Shown here one piece after another: positions 17,010 through 23,162 of a DNA stretch of 32,721 nt. The notes under the pieces are model-generated. The model had not been told where the DNA came from, ran no database searches, and saw nothing but the letters and a program-made list of their open reading frames with translations. The translations under genes were made by a program, and so were the position numbers. Source of the DNA: a virus; IMG/VR virus record IMGVR_UViG_3300017770_000076, positions 1 to 32,721 of that record, one strand, 5' to 3'. The number at the start of each line of letters is the position of its first letter. The first letter of the stretch is position 1.

Positions 17010-17558
17010 TTAAAACATACTTGCTGTGGCTTCTTCGACACAGGTTTTTACAATCTGCTTCCACAATAATTTAGGATTGATATTCAAAACATCTTTAGGA
17101 CAGTCTGTTACCAACCATTTGTGTTGAGGTGTCCACGGGTGTTCTCCGCTCATTTCACCTGCTAATTGATGTGGTGCCCATGTACACATTCCTAGTGTGA
17201 TTATCCAATCGCTTGGACCTCTGCTACGTTGCAATTCTTCAAACAATGATTGATTGCTGGTAACATTTAAATTGTCATTGATGGGTATAGTATTGCTCAT
17301 AATACAATCACTAGAGTGTACAATGTGCAGTGCATTTGGTTCGACTGGACCGCCTATAAAACAATTCTTATCTGTGTCAATATGAACGCCGATTTCCGAA
17401 ACAACAGTGTTCACTTTAAGTGTGTCGGTTTGTTTGTTTAATTGTAACCCCCAAGTTCCTGTTTTAGGACTGTCTTCAATAACAAGAATTACACTTTCTT
17501 TAAAGAATTCTGAATGACTAGTAGGCTGTGAAGCCAACAACTTGTTGGTATAATTCAT
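17010..17558 (-). CDS. YqgE/AlgH (UPF0301) family protein
   Basis: A 182-residue protein with the family pattern: NKLLASQP, FFKESVILVIE, GTWGLQLNK, CFIGGPVEPNALHIVHSSD, WIITLGMCTWAPHQLAGEM and HKWLVTDCP. Cellular YqgE/AlgH proteins are about 185 residues, so it is full length. Their biochemical role is not firmly known; AlgH affects alginate and other pathways in pseudomonads. A phage copy is unusual. It has a late-type box 5 bases before its ATG and no ribosome site, so its mRNA may be leaderless. The upstream nitrilase gene ends 8 bases away. Confidence 0.87.
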   Translation of the reverse strand: MNYTNKLLASQPTSHSEFFKESVILVIEDSPKTGTWGLQLNKQTDTLKVNTVVSEIGVHIDTDKNCFIGGPVEPNALHIVHSSDCIMSNTIPINDNLNVTSNQSLFEELQRSRGPSDWIITLGMCTWAPHQLAGEMSGEHPWTPQHKWLVTDCPKDVLNINPKLLWKQIVKTCVEEATASMF

Positions 17559-17563
17559 AATAG

Positions 17564-17571
17564 TATTTATT
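17564..17571 (-). promoter_or_regulatory. Late-type promoter box AATAAATA
   Basis: Reads AATAAATA then CTATT then the ATG of the YqgE-like gene. The box overlaps the stop codon of the nitrilase-like gene. No Shine-Dalgarno lies between box and start. Confidence 0.55.
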
Positions 17572-18334
17572 TGATTTCTACTGTTGCATTTGGCTGTCCG
17601 AGGTCAAGTTTCACTACCCAATCACCGTTAGGATCTAATACACCTAATGGACATTGTAGTTTCTCAATCTCTTCGCCGTTCATACCTAGACTGCTTCCGC
17701 TTACAACAATATGCATATTAAATGATCTTGCATACATCTGTAAATGATTTTCGTGCCAAGTATATATTGTTTGATCCCACGGAACACGACCTCCTACATT
17801 GCAATTAACACTGCAAAATAAAACATCCACACCCATTCTCGAAAGTCTATTCACATAATAAGGATTACCTGTAGGACTTACTGTGGGTGTTGCCCATATG
17901 TCATTACAAATCAAAACTCCTCCTTTGTGATTGTTGGGTAGGTCGAATACAAAAGGTGCCCATCCCGGGAGATAAGCATTTCGTTCGCCACCACCATGTA
18001 TGGTAGTTGTCAATAGGCGCTTGTTATAAGCACCTTTGTATCCGTTGTCATATACCCTAACTTGATTGTAGGGCATACCATCAGGTTCCATCCAACCTGT
18101 ACCTAGAAGTAACTGTTTTGATTGTTGTGTTGCAACTCCAACTAGATATCTTTCTGCTTCCATGAGTTCGTTGACATTGTGCATGTCATTGATAACAGGA
18201 GGAGCAAAGTAACCACTGAGGCTTCCTTCGCCTGTTAGAATATATCCTTGACCATCATTGATGCACTGTTCAATTGTGTCGATGTTGGCATCTAATTTTT
18301 TTGTTATTGGTAATTGTGTTGCTGTTACTTTCAT
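17567..18334 (-). CDS. Nitrilase-superfamily (carbon-nitrogen hydrolase) protein
   Basis: A 255-residue protein with the Glu-Lys-Cys triad of the family: E36 in TGEGSLSGY, K105 in YNKRLL, and C143 in GVLICNDIW. The supporting segments are also in place: LLLGTGWMEPDG before the lysine, VDVLFCSVNC, and ARSFNMHIVVSGSSLG near residue 205. The length of about 255 fits single-domain amidases. Members hydrolyse amides or nitriles, or serve as the glutaminase part of NAD synthetase. The substrate is not predictable. The start at 18334 is placed 5 bases after a TAAATA box with no ribosome site. Confidence 0.87.
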   Translation of the reverse strand: MKVTATQLPITKKLDANIDTIEQCINDGQGYILTGEGSLSGYFAPPVINDMHNVNELMEAERYLVGVATQQSKQLLLGTGWMEPDGMPYNQVRVYDNGYKGAYNKRLLTTTIHGGGERNAYLPGWAPFVFDLPNNHKGGVLICNDIWATPTVSPTGNPYYVNRLSRMGVDVLFCSVNCNVGGRVPWDQTIYTWHENHLQMYARSFNMHIVVSGSSLGMNGEEIEKLQCPLGVLDPNGDWVVKLDLGQPNATVEIK

Positions 18335-18339
18335 AACAG

Positions 18340-18347
18340 TATTTACG
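18340..18347 (-). promoter_or_regulatory. Late-type promoter box CGTAAATA
   Basis: Reads CGTAAATA, CTGTT, then the ATG of the nitrilase-like gene. It has the same 5-base spacing as the other late genes here. Confidence 0.5.
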
Positions 18348-18351
18348 AAAC

Positions 18352-18729
18352 CTAAAGACTGGTGCCTGGATTATTGAAAGGTGCAAAATTCATACCTGGC
18401 AAAAAGATACATGCCATATCCTCATTTGGTTGTATGGTAATACTAAATGATTTAGTTTGTGGATTGATCCATATGACCATTCTACCTTTGAGCATTTGAC
18501 CATTTGGTATTCTCCATGATGCATCACCTGTTGCTGTGGGCAACTCTTTGTAGTTTTGTAGTATTTCCATTATACTAGCGATAGGTCCACAGTCTAACAT
18601 AACTGGTAGATTTACTATCCCATCATTTGGTACTTGTGGTGTCGGACTAGGAGTTGCTTCTGGTTGTGCAAACACAGTGGTTGCGGATAATAACCAAAAA
18701 AGAAATCCTATTAAGATTGTTTTTTGCAT
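18352..18729 (-). CDS. Exported protein with signal peptide
   Basis: A 125-residue protein. The N-terminus MQKTILIGFLFWLLSATTVFA is a classical signal peptide, with cleavage expected after VFA before QPEA. A short Pro/Thr/Ser linker follows (TPSPTPQVP), then a domain of about 90 residues with two cysteines (C47, C107 by count, approximate) and MVIWINPQTKSFSITI. It should end up in the periplasm or on the virion. No family recognised. A late-type box lies 5 bases upstream of the ATG. Confidence 0.75.
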   Translation of the reverse strand: MQKTILIGFLFWLLSATTVFAQPEATPSPTPQVPNDGIVNLPVMLDCGPIASIMEILQNYKELPTATGDASWRIPNGQMLKGRMVIWINPQTKSFSITIQPNEDMACIFLPGMNFAPFNNPGTSL

Positions 18730-18730
18730 A

Positions 18731-18910
18731 CTAATATTTATGTTTGCGTTCGCCTGGGGGTCGTTGTTTGAATTCTTGCGCCACTGTGCGCCAATGATGC
18801 AGAGCCTGTCGACACTGTTCTTGTTCCATTGGGTCTTGCAGTTTTTTTAATTGTGCTTCCAGGATTCGTATTTGTTCTCCGGGACTTTTTCGATGTTTAA
18901 ATTTTTTCAT
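18731..18910 (-). CDS. Small basic helical protein
   Basis: A 59-residue ORF, MKKFKHRKSPGEQIRILEAQ and onward, ending PPGERKHKY. It is strongly basic and the middle (QLKKLQDPMEQEQCRQALHHW) looks like a helical hairpin. The stop lies one base before the start codon of the signal-peptide gene, within the next gene's promoter segment. No ribosome site is seen, as for the neighbouring late genes. Its function is unknown; it fills an otherwise empty stretch and its codon use resembles its neighbours. Confidence 0.55.
   Translation of the reverse strand: MKKFKHRKSPGEQIRILEAQLKKLQDPMEQEQCRQALHHWRTVAQEFKQRPPGERKHKY
18735..18742 (-). promoter_or_regulatory. Late-type promoter box CATAAATA
   Basis: Reads CATAAATA, TTAGT, then the ATG of the signal-peptide gene at 18729. 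It also encodes the last residues (HKY) of the small basic protein. Confidence 0.5.
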
Positions 18911-18943
18911 AGTAGTGTTGTTTAAAAGATAAAACCGGTTTTA

Positions 18944-19195
18944 CTAAATGTTTGTTTTAGTTCCGCTGTCTAGTTCAAGCAAACGTTTTAGTTTGTCTTT
19001 TTGTATGCAGAATACACTTTCAATCTGTTTACCTTGGAACGCCTGCATCATTGCTTGTTCCAACTGAGTGCTGTTTGTGTACACATATTGTTGACATGCG
19101 TCTACTGTGTCAAAGTGTGGTTGGGTGTAAACAAACGTGTCTTGACTGCCGTCTGTGTTGATACCCAGCATGAGTACAACTATAAACCATTTCAT
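18944..19195 (-). CDS. Small exported or membrane-anchored protein
   Basis: An 83-residue protein with a short hydrophobic N-terminus (MKWFIVVLMLGI) that may be a weak signal peptide or anchor, and two cysteines (in ACQQYVY and VFCIQK) that could form a disulfide in the periplasm. The C-terminal tail is basic. It has a TAAATA box 5 bases before ATG and no ribosome site. No family recognised. Confidence 0.65.
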   Translation of the reverse strand: MKWFIVVLMLGINTDGSQDTFVYTQPHFDTVDACQQYVYTNSTQLEQAMMQAFQGKQIESVFCIQKDKLKRLLELDSGTKTNI

Positions 19196-19200
19196 ACAAG

Positions 19201-19208
19201 TATTTAGT
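19201..19208 (-). promoter_or_regulatory. Late-type promoter box ACTAAATA
   Basis: Reads ACTAAATA, CTTGT, then the ATG at 19195. A second similar box, GATAAATA, lies at 19226-19233. Confidence 0.5.
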
Positions 19209-19388
19209 CTCTGTTGTGAATGCTATATTTATCTGTACAAGGGTAGATGAGTTGTTTATCGAAGTTTTATACAACCTTTTATATTATATAGAACTAGGTT
19301 CTGTGTACATGCGAGTGTGTGTTGATCTTATCACATAAACAACTCTACAAGTATTTACTTGACTGTCGCAAACACCCGGGATAATAGG
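19209..19388. other. Non-coding gap with orphan late-type box
   Basis: No ORF of note on either strand. It holds GATAAATA (19226-19233, minus) and AGTAAATACTTGT (box at 19352-19359, minus). The second is the same as the promoter of the 19195 gene but is followed by AGAG instead of ATG. An imperfect hairpin AGAAC-CTA-GTTCT lies near 19292-19304. It may be a decayed gene or a small late transcript. Confidence 0.4.
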
Positions 19389-19610
19389 TTATTTTCCGCA
19401 ACTCTCAGGAGCAAAAACACAGCCTAGTACGTCTGCTATACCTTGGAAGTTGGGTGGGCCATTCTCTGTACGCGAAGCGTCAGCCGCAGATTTTTTCGAC
19501 TGCGAAGCAGTAGCGGTAGCATTTTTAGCGTCAGGTTCAACCAGCGTGTTCAAGGGTTGCGTACAACCAACAAGCCCAACTAGAACCAGTGTGACAAGGA
19601 GCGTTTTCAT
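19389..19610 (-). CDS. Small lipoprotein
   Basis: A 73-residue protein with a lipobox: MKTLLVTLVLVGLVGC, where LVGC should be cut before the cysteine at residue 16 and lipidated. The mature part is Ala/Ser/Lys-rich (ATASQSKKSAADAS) with two cysteines near the end. A small phage lipoprotein could be an outer-membrane spanin, but no partner spanin with the typical layout is seen beside it, so this stays speculative. Its start is only 13 bases from the divergent gene on the + strand. Confidence 0.75.
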   Translation of the reverse strand: MKTLLVTLVLVGLVGCTQPLNTLVEPDAKNATATASQSKKSAADASRTENGPPNFQGIADVLGCVFAPESCGK

Positions 19611-19624
19611 AATAAATATTTATA
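19611..19624. promoter_or_regulatory. Divergent overlapping late-type promoters
   Basis: The 13 bases between the two start codons read AATAAATATTTAT. On + this is AATAAATA plus TTTAT before ATG at 19624. On minus it is TATAAATA plus TTTATT before ATG at 19610. The two boxes overlap and leave no room for a leader. Confidence 0.55.
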
Positions 19625-20019
19625 TGAAAGCAGATGATGCATACATCGAAGCGTTTCAAACTGTGGTAGACGACACGGAAAATACCACCGGACTAACCTT
19701 GCCTTGGCACATCAAACAGTATGTTGTACATCTACTAGCAGAGCGTGTCACACACGACCTACAACCTATAAACACCTATGCAGAAACTGTGTTTGCTATG
19801 ACCACAGCACGTGATGCTAAAAGCCTAGGTGACAGTGCTCTATGGCTCACAGGTGTGTTTCCTAGTGTTCCCCAACGCAACTATAAAACTGAAATTGGAC
19901 GTATAGCATACTCTAGACTCACACATGAATCACTTTGGAACACACAGTTGTTCATTGACCTTGAAGAGCATATATACCCTGTGCGTAACTTTATCACACA
20001 TGTGATTCGTCCACTTTGA
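19624..20019 (+). CDS. Conserved hypothetical protein (bacterial and phage type)
   Basis: A 131-residue mostly helical protein. The segments YVVHLLAERVTHD, ARDAKSLGDSALWLTGVFP and TEIGRIAYSRL recall a widespread bacterial family of unknown function with the pattern GDxALxLxGxFP; the resemblance is from memory. The start at 19624 is taken because it follows the late-type box by 5 bases; the longer reading frame upstream is antisense to the lipoprotein gene. It is the only + strand gene in this block and converges on the ORF at 19994. Confidence 0.75.
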   Translation: MKADDAYIEAFQTVVDDTENTTGLTLPWHIKQYVVHLLAERVTHDLQPINTYAETVFAMTTARDAKSLGDSALWLTGVFPSVPQRNYKTEIGRIAYSRLTHESLWNTQLFIDLEEHIYPVRNFITHVIRPL

Positions 20020-20191
20020 CTAGTACGTGAGCATACTTTAAATAGAACAGTTGATGTAGAGCGTGAGTTGAATCTAACCAAAAGCGTGTTCTATTAGCAT
20101 GAGCATCTATGACTACTCCACATAGACTTAGATCACGTATAAAGCCCTGTGCTTGATCAAAGTCTCTTGTGTATATGCAGTAGTGTTCTAT
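19994..20191 (-). CDS. Coding-like frame with no standard start (ATA or frameshift)
   Basis: Sixty-five codons before a TGA, reading EHYCIYTRDFDQAQGFIRDL, then LCGVVIDAHANRTRFWLDS, then HALHQLFYLKYAHVLVKV. The composition is protein-like and the frame fills a gap that has no other gene, but it contains no ATG, TTG or usable GTG. An ATA codon sits exactly where an ATGA-type overlap would be: the stop of the 20188-20412 gene and this ATA form ATAG, with AAAGGCG about 10 bases before. The alternative is a -1 shift from the upstream gene at CTTAAAAAAC near 20216-20225. A sequencing or assembly change of ATG to ATA is also possible. Confidence 0.45.
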   Translation of the reverse strand: MEHYCIYTRDFDQAQGFIRDLSLCGVVIDAHANRTRFWLDSTHALHQLFYLKYAHVLVKVDESHV

Positions 20192-20412
20192 TTGATTTGC
20201 GCCTTTGCTATGCGTTTTTTAAGTGTACTAACCTTACCCGTGAGTGCGTCATTGTGGTATGCACTATAAAACTCTTGTACAACTGTGCTCAAACGTTGTT
20301 GTACGTCTTTGATACGTTGCTCAGAATGGTCATAGTCTAGGGTGGGTTCTATCCTATCAAACTGACTTGAATTGGGTGTGTTGTTGGCTAGACTATCTAA
20401 AAACTTGCTCAT
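20188..20412 (-). CDS. Small helical protein
   Basis: A 74-residue protein, MSKFLDSLANNTPNSSQFD at the start and a long amphipathic helix (EQRIKDVQQRLSTVVQEFY) in the middle, ending in a basic tail. It could form a coiled coil. The sequence before its ATG reads ATAACTA-CAAGT-ATG, a degenerate version of the late box with the usual 5-base spacing. The stop overlaps the possible ATA start of the following frame. Function unknown. Confidence 0.65.
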   Translation of the reverse strand: MSKFLDSLANNTPNSSQFDRIEPTLDYDHSEQRIKDVQQRLSTVVQEFYSAYHNDALTGKVSTLKKRIAKAQIK

Positions 20413-20511
20413 ACTTGTAGTTATGCAGAGGGGTATGCTCAGCCAAAAAAAATGTGTGCGTAAAAATTTTTATACACTACTTTACTAGGGGGTGGTTGCT
20501 TTTAAGGTGTC

Positions 20512-20652
20512 TTAGACGCATTTTAAGCGTCGTACACGTGCCTTACGCACTCGTGGTGTGTGCTTGGTAGTCTTAGGCTTTGTGTGTGCTAAGATGGCTC
20601 CTGTGCGTATATAGTGCTGTGTGAGGGGTGATTTTGGATCGTAGGTGTTCAT
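20512..20652 (-). CDS. Possible tiny basic protein
   Basis: A 46-residue ORF, MNTYDPKSPLTQHYIRTGAI, ending in a very basic tail (RVRKARVRRLKCV). There is no clear ribosome site (TTTTGGAATG). Support is the ORF itself, the strongly biased composition, and its placement in line with the neighbouring minus-strand genes. It could be a DNA-binding peptide or not expressed at all. Confidence 0.35.
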   Translation of the reverse strand: MNTYDPKSPLTQHYIRTGAILAHTKPKTTKHTPRVRKARVRRLKCV

Positions 20653-20950
20653 TCCAAAATATTAGTTATCAAAATTGCAGTTTTCGAGGTGGTTTATATA
20701 GTGCAAAAAATTAGATACAATTTTTTAAATATCTTGTTTTTCTCCTGCCTGGTGATTCTGCATCACCATGGTTTTATTATATAAGCCCCTCGCCTCAAAT
20801 TATTTTTTCTTTTTGGATTGCCGTCAAGAAAAAAGACTAGTATTTCTACTAGCCTCTTTCCCCCTAGCGTTGTGCTAGTCTCCTTTGTTGTGTGCTGTTG
20901 CTTAATACCCTACGTATCCCAGCCTAGGCCAGCACTGCCCGTTCCCCTTA
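20653..20950. other. Gap between early-type and late-type minus-strand blocks
   Basis: About 300 bases with no convincing gene. It holds a strong minus-strand terminator (20827-20854), a second CTAG hairpin (20864-20878), a 6-bp hairpin GGTGAT-TCTGC-ATCACC at 20751-20767, and A/T-rich runs. It appears to insulate the early genes to the right from the late genes to the left. Confidence 0.5.
20827..20854 (-). terminator. Intrinsic terminator with GAAA loop
   Basis: On the minus strand GGCTAGTA, GAAA, TACTAGTC form an 8-bp stem (one G-T pair) with a GNRA-type loop, followed at once by TTTTTTCTT. It would end transcripts of the 20951-21358 gene. Confidence 0.7.
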
Positions 20951-21358
20951 TTAGTCTGCTCTTGAATCCATGTAGGCCTTAAAGCCATAGTTCTTAAACA
21001 CTTGGGCACAGGCTTGAGCACCGTGCTCTTTAACATCCATGCTCTGCCCTGCGTGTTTGCTAGGGTTCCAAATAGAGTATGCACCACTGTAGTCCTTTTC
21101 AATGCCAGCGGCCTTGAATGCCTTACCCAACTTGGTATTGCCCTTAACACCGTAGATCTTAGTTGATGCAAAGCCACAGTACATAGGCTCACCATACTGG
21201 TTGCCACCTGTGCTTTGGTTCCAATCTGCCAAGAATGACTGTGCCGCAATGTGTGCCGCATCTAATGATTCTTGTAGGATTGCTCGAACATCTTCCGCTG
21301 TGTAGTGGTTGATGTCATCGCTTACTGCTACTGCTGTTCTTGTCATTGTGTCTAACAT
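20951..21358 (-). CDS. Early phage protein, unknown function
   Basis: A 135-residue soluble protein: MLDTMTRTAVAVSDDINHYT, then a helical segment (AILQESLDAAHIAAQSFLAD), then a Gly/Tyr-rich part (CGFASTKIYGVKGNTKLGKA). It has its own sigma70-type promoter and AGGAGCGAAT ribosome site. An overlapping frame at 20902-21261 is rejected. Higher GC than the late genes. No family recognised. Confidence 0.8.
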   Translation of the reverse strand: MLDTMTRTAVAVSDDINHYTAEDVRAILQESLDAAHIAAQSFLADWNQSTGGNQYGEPMYCGFASTKIYGVKGNTKLGKAFKAAGIEKDYSGAYSIWNPSKHAGQSMDVKEHGAQACAQVFKNYGFKAYMDSRAD

Positions 21359-21389
21359 ATTCGCTCCTGTTTGTTTAATTTATACTTAC

Positions 21390-21418
21390 AGTGTACTATC
21401 AATTACCGGTTGTGTCAA
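21390..21418 (-). promoter_or_regulatory. Early promoter for 21358 gene
   Basis: TTGACA, 17-base spacer with CAACCGGTAA, TACACT. The 5' leader begins GTAAGTATAA and ends in AGGAGCGAATATG. Confidence 0.8.
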
Positions 21419-21425
21419 CCCCTAA

Positions 21426-21725
21426 TTAAAGGCTAACGTCTAGTTTATCAAAGCCAAAACTTGCTACGATTGATACTGTACCACAGTCTTCTACTAGGAT
21501 ATCTCCTACACTTATAGAGTGCATTGGCTTGTGTCTTGTGTAGGCCTCTTCAGGGCCTATGTTGCCTATCTGGAATGCTTCGTTTAGATCACTCGCATCC
21601 AGGTCTGCAACGTGTTCGTAGTGCTTGATGTTGGCCACAGGATCAAACCCTCTACCGTAACTGAACGGGGTGTCGGGGTACATTGCTTGGTGTGCTTCGT
21701 GTCCTACTTGGTAAACTTTGATCAT
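21426..21725 (-). CDS. Conserved small protein (SVGD-type)
   Basis: A 99-residue protein, MIKVYQVGHEAHQAMYPDTP, with a middle LNEAFQIGNIGPEE and the segment HSISVGDILVEDCG then SFGFDKLDV. The pattern of a YQ start and an SVGD-[IV] segment near the end is common in small proteins of plasmids and phages, with no agreed function. It has its own promoter and an AGGAGCGAAG ribosome site. Confidence 0.8.
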   Translation of the reverse strand: MIKVYQVGHEAHQAMYPDTPFSYGRGFDPVANIKHYEHVADLDASDLNEAFQIGNIGPEEAYTRHKPMHSISVGDILVEDCGTVSIVASFGFDKLDVSL

Positions 21726-21756
21726 CTTCGCTCCTTTTTCTAATTGTTATACTTAC

Positions 21757-21785
21757 AGTATACAGTCTAAATTGAGTTGTGTCAA
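21757..21785 (-). promoter_or_regulatory. Early promoter for 21725 gene
   Basis: TTGACA, 17-base spacer CAACTCAATTTAGACTG, TATACT, then GTAAGTATAA. Confidence 0.8.
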
Positions 21786-21798
21786 CCAAAAAGGTGAA

Positions 21799-21829
21799 CC
21801 CCAGTAAGAGGAGCGAATTCCTACTGGGG
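21799..21829 (-). terminator. Terminator hairpin whose loop carries TTCGCTCC
   Basis: On the minus strand CCCCAGTA pairs with TACTGGGG, with GGA/TCC able to extend it, followed six bases later by TTTTT. It ends the AAA-ATPase transcript. The loop region GGAATTCGCTCCTCT is the exact complement, over ATTCGCTCCT, of the ribosome sites AGGAGCGAAT of the 21358 and 27274 genes. Confidence 0.65.
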
Positions 21830-21869
21830 CTCTGTTAACGCGATTGATCTCCTCGAGCGAGGGTAATTG

Positions 21870-22910
21870 TTAAGAAGATCGCAACACTGTGGTCGCCGCG
21901 TAATCCCTCCAACTGGAAGGGAAACTTTGTGCAAGGTCAGCACATTTAAGTACTGTCCTTAGAGACAGTTCACGTAAACGTTTGCTGTTCTCGGTTATAA
22001 ACTCTACCACATCGTCCTTGCGTTCCTGTGGCATATTGTATTCATCCAGCATGCCATCTCTGACAATCTGTTTGATACGCAACATCTTCTCACGATGTGT
22101 GTCTATGGTCAAATCCACATAGTGACAACGTGACTCTAGTGCTTCTAGGTGATCCTTGAGTTTCTTACTACGAACGTTTTCAAACTTGATATTGGTAATG
22201 AATATCGCACTACCTTTGAATTCAAATCTGTCTGGAATACCTTCGCTACGCAGTAGTCGCGAATCAGTGTTCCAACTTATATAACGCTTCTTACTAGTAT
22301 CCAAGGCCGCCTTAAGAATGTTCAGCGAAAGGTCATCTAGTAACACAGAGTCACAGTCATCAAACACAACTACGTTCTTAGGATCTGAAAACTTGTACAG
22401 TTTGCTGTAGAGTCCAATTGCACTCATAGCACCCTTGACAACTTCGTAGCGTCTGCTTTTGCCACTTACATCATCAAAGATTGAATCCTTTTCTAGTTGT
22501 GTTTCAACACCGAAACTCTTACCAACACCCGGAGGGCCACTTACGATCATTGCACGTATGTTACCTTCCTTGCAGGCTCTGGTCATCTCGTCTAGGATAC
22601 CAAAACGTTTGCCAATACGTTCCATGACCTGTTCATCGGTCTCTGTGTCCTTGACTGTGTTCTTGAGAGCGTTTTGCTTGACTTCATCGAAGTTGCTGTC
22701 TACGATCTCATAGTCCTGTGGTGTGTCGATCTTTACACGTATACTACGTTCTGGAAAGCCTGCTTGTGCGGCTCCATCAACAGTTACATACGCACCGTTC
22801 TTGCCTTGTTTGAAATGCTCAATGAGTGGAAACTTCATGCCTGATACATCTGTATCTGCGCCTCTGATCTTGTATGTTCCAGTCTTGAACTGTATTAATG
22901 CTGTCTTCAT
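21870..22910 (-). CDS. AAA-family ATPase
   Basis: A 346-residue protein. The ATPase core starts near residue 100: Walker A GPPGVGKS at 125-132, Walker B VVVFDDCD at 180-187, a sensor-1-like IFITN near 237, and a helical lid after it. The N-terminal 90 residues are a separate small domain. It is the largest protein of the early block. Related single-AAA proteins occur in many marine T4-like phages with no proven role; remodelling of DNA or host complexes is plausible. It has its own promoter (16-base spacer) and a GGAGCGAAAC ribosome site. A terminator follows. Confidence 0.85.
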   Translation of the reverse strand: MKTALIQFKTGTYKIRGADTDVSGMKFPLIEHFKQGKNGAYVTVDGAAQAGFPERSIRVKIDTPQDYEIVDSNFDEVKQNALKNTVKDTETDEQVMERIGKRFGILDEMTRACKEGNIRAMIVSGPPGVGKSFGVETQLEKDSIFDDVSGKSRRYEVVKGAMSAIGLYSKLYKFSDPKNVVVFDDCDSVLLDDLSLNILKAALDTSKKRYISWNTDSRLLRSEGIPDRFEFKGSAIFITNIKFENVRSKKLKDHLEALESRCHYVDLTIDTHREKMLRIKQIVRDGMLDEYNMPQERKDDVVEFITENSKRLRELSLRTVLKCADLAQSFPSSWRDYAATTVLRSS

Positions 22911-22939
22911 GTTTCGCTCCTTTTGTTAATTACTCTTAC

Positions 22940-22967
22940 AGTATACACTCATATGCATGTGTGTCAA
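22940..22967 (-). promoter_or_regulatory. Early promoter for AAA ATPase gene
   Basis: TTGACA, 16-base spacer CACATGCATATGAGTG, TATACT, then GTAAG. The spacer is partly palindromic around ATGCAT. Confidence 0.75.
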
Positions 22968-22976
22968 CCATTATTT

Positions 22977-23162
22977 TTAATTCCATTCGTCCCAATTGTA
23001 AATGCCTTCGACCCCTTGCTCTAGTTCTTGGTCTCGCATGTCTTCGATTGATTCGAACTCTTCCTCATTCTCGATGAGCGTGTCACTGTCGTCCGGTGAC
23101 GCTTGATCCAACAACTCATCCCACTCGTCCTCCATAGGACGCTTACCCCACTTAGGCCCCAT
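22977..23162 (-). CDS. Small highly acidic protein
   Basis: A 61-residue protein after MGPKWGKRPMEDEWDELLDQ; roughly a third of the residues are Asp or Glu and there are four Trp. The start at 23162 is in a TAATG overlap with the upstream gene and has GGAGGTCAGTA as ribosome site. Such acidic proteins can mimic DNA, for example to block nucleases, but nothing specific is shown here. Confidence 0.7.
   Translation of the reverse strand: MGPKWGKRPMEDEWDELLDQASPDDSDTLIENEEEFESIEDMRDQELEQGVEGIYNWDEWN

Noticed and set aside
16165-17064. Longer version of the oxygenase starting at 17064
   Set aside because: The extra 23 codons overlap the YqgE-like gene and have no ribosome site, while AAAGGAGC precedes the ATG at 16995.
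19588-19606. A third complement of the early ribosome site (ACGCTCCTT) at the start of the lipoprotein mRNA
   Set aside because: It is inside codons 3-5 of a gene and easily explained by the protein sequence. It shows that such matches can occur by chance, which tempers the small-RNA idea.
20902-21261. 119-codon frame overlapping the 20951-21358 gene on the same strand
   Set aside because: It lacks a ribosome site and has an unnatural composition rich in His, Arg and Thr; the other frame starts right after a promoter and AGGAGCGAAT.
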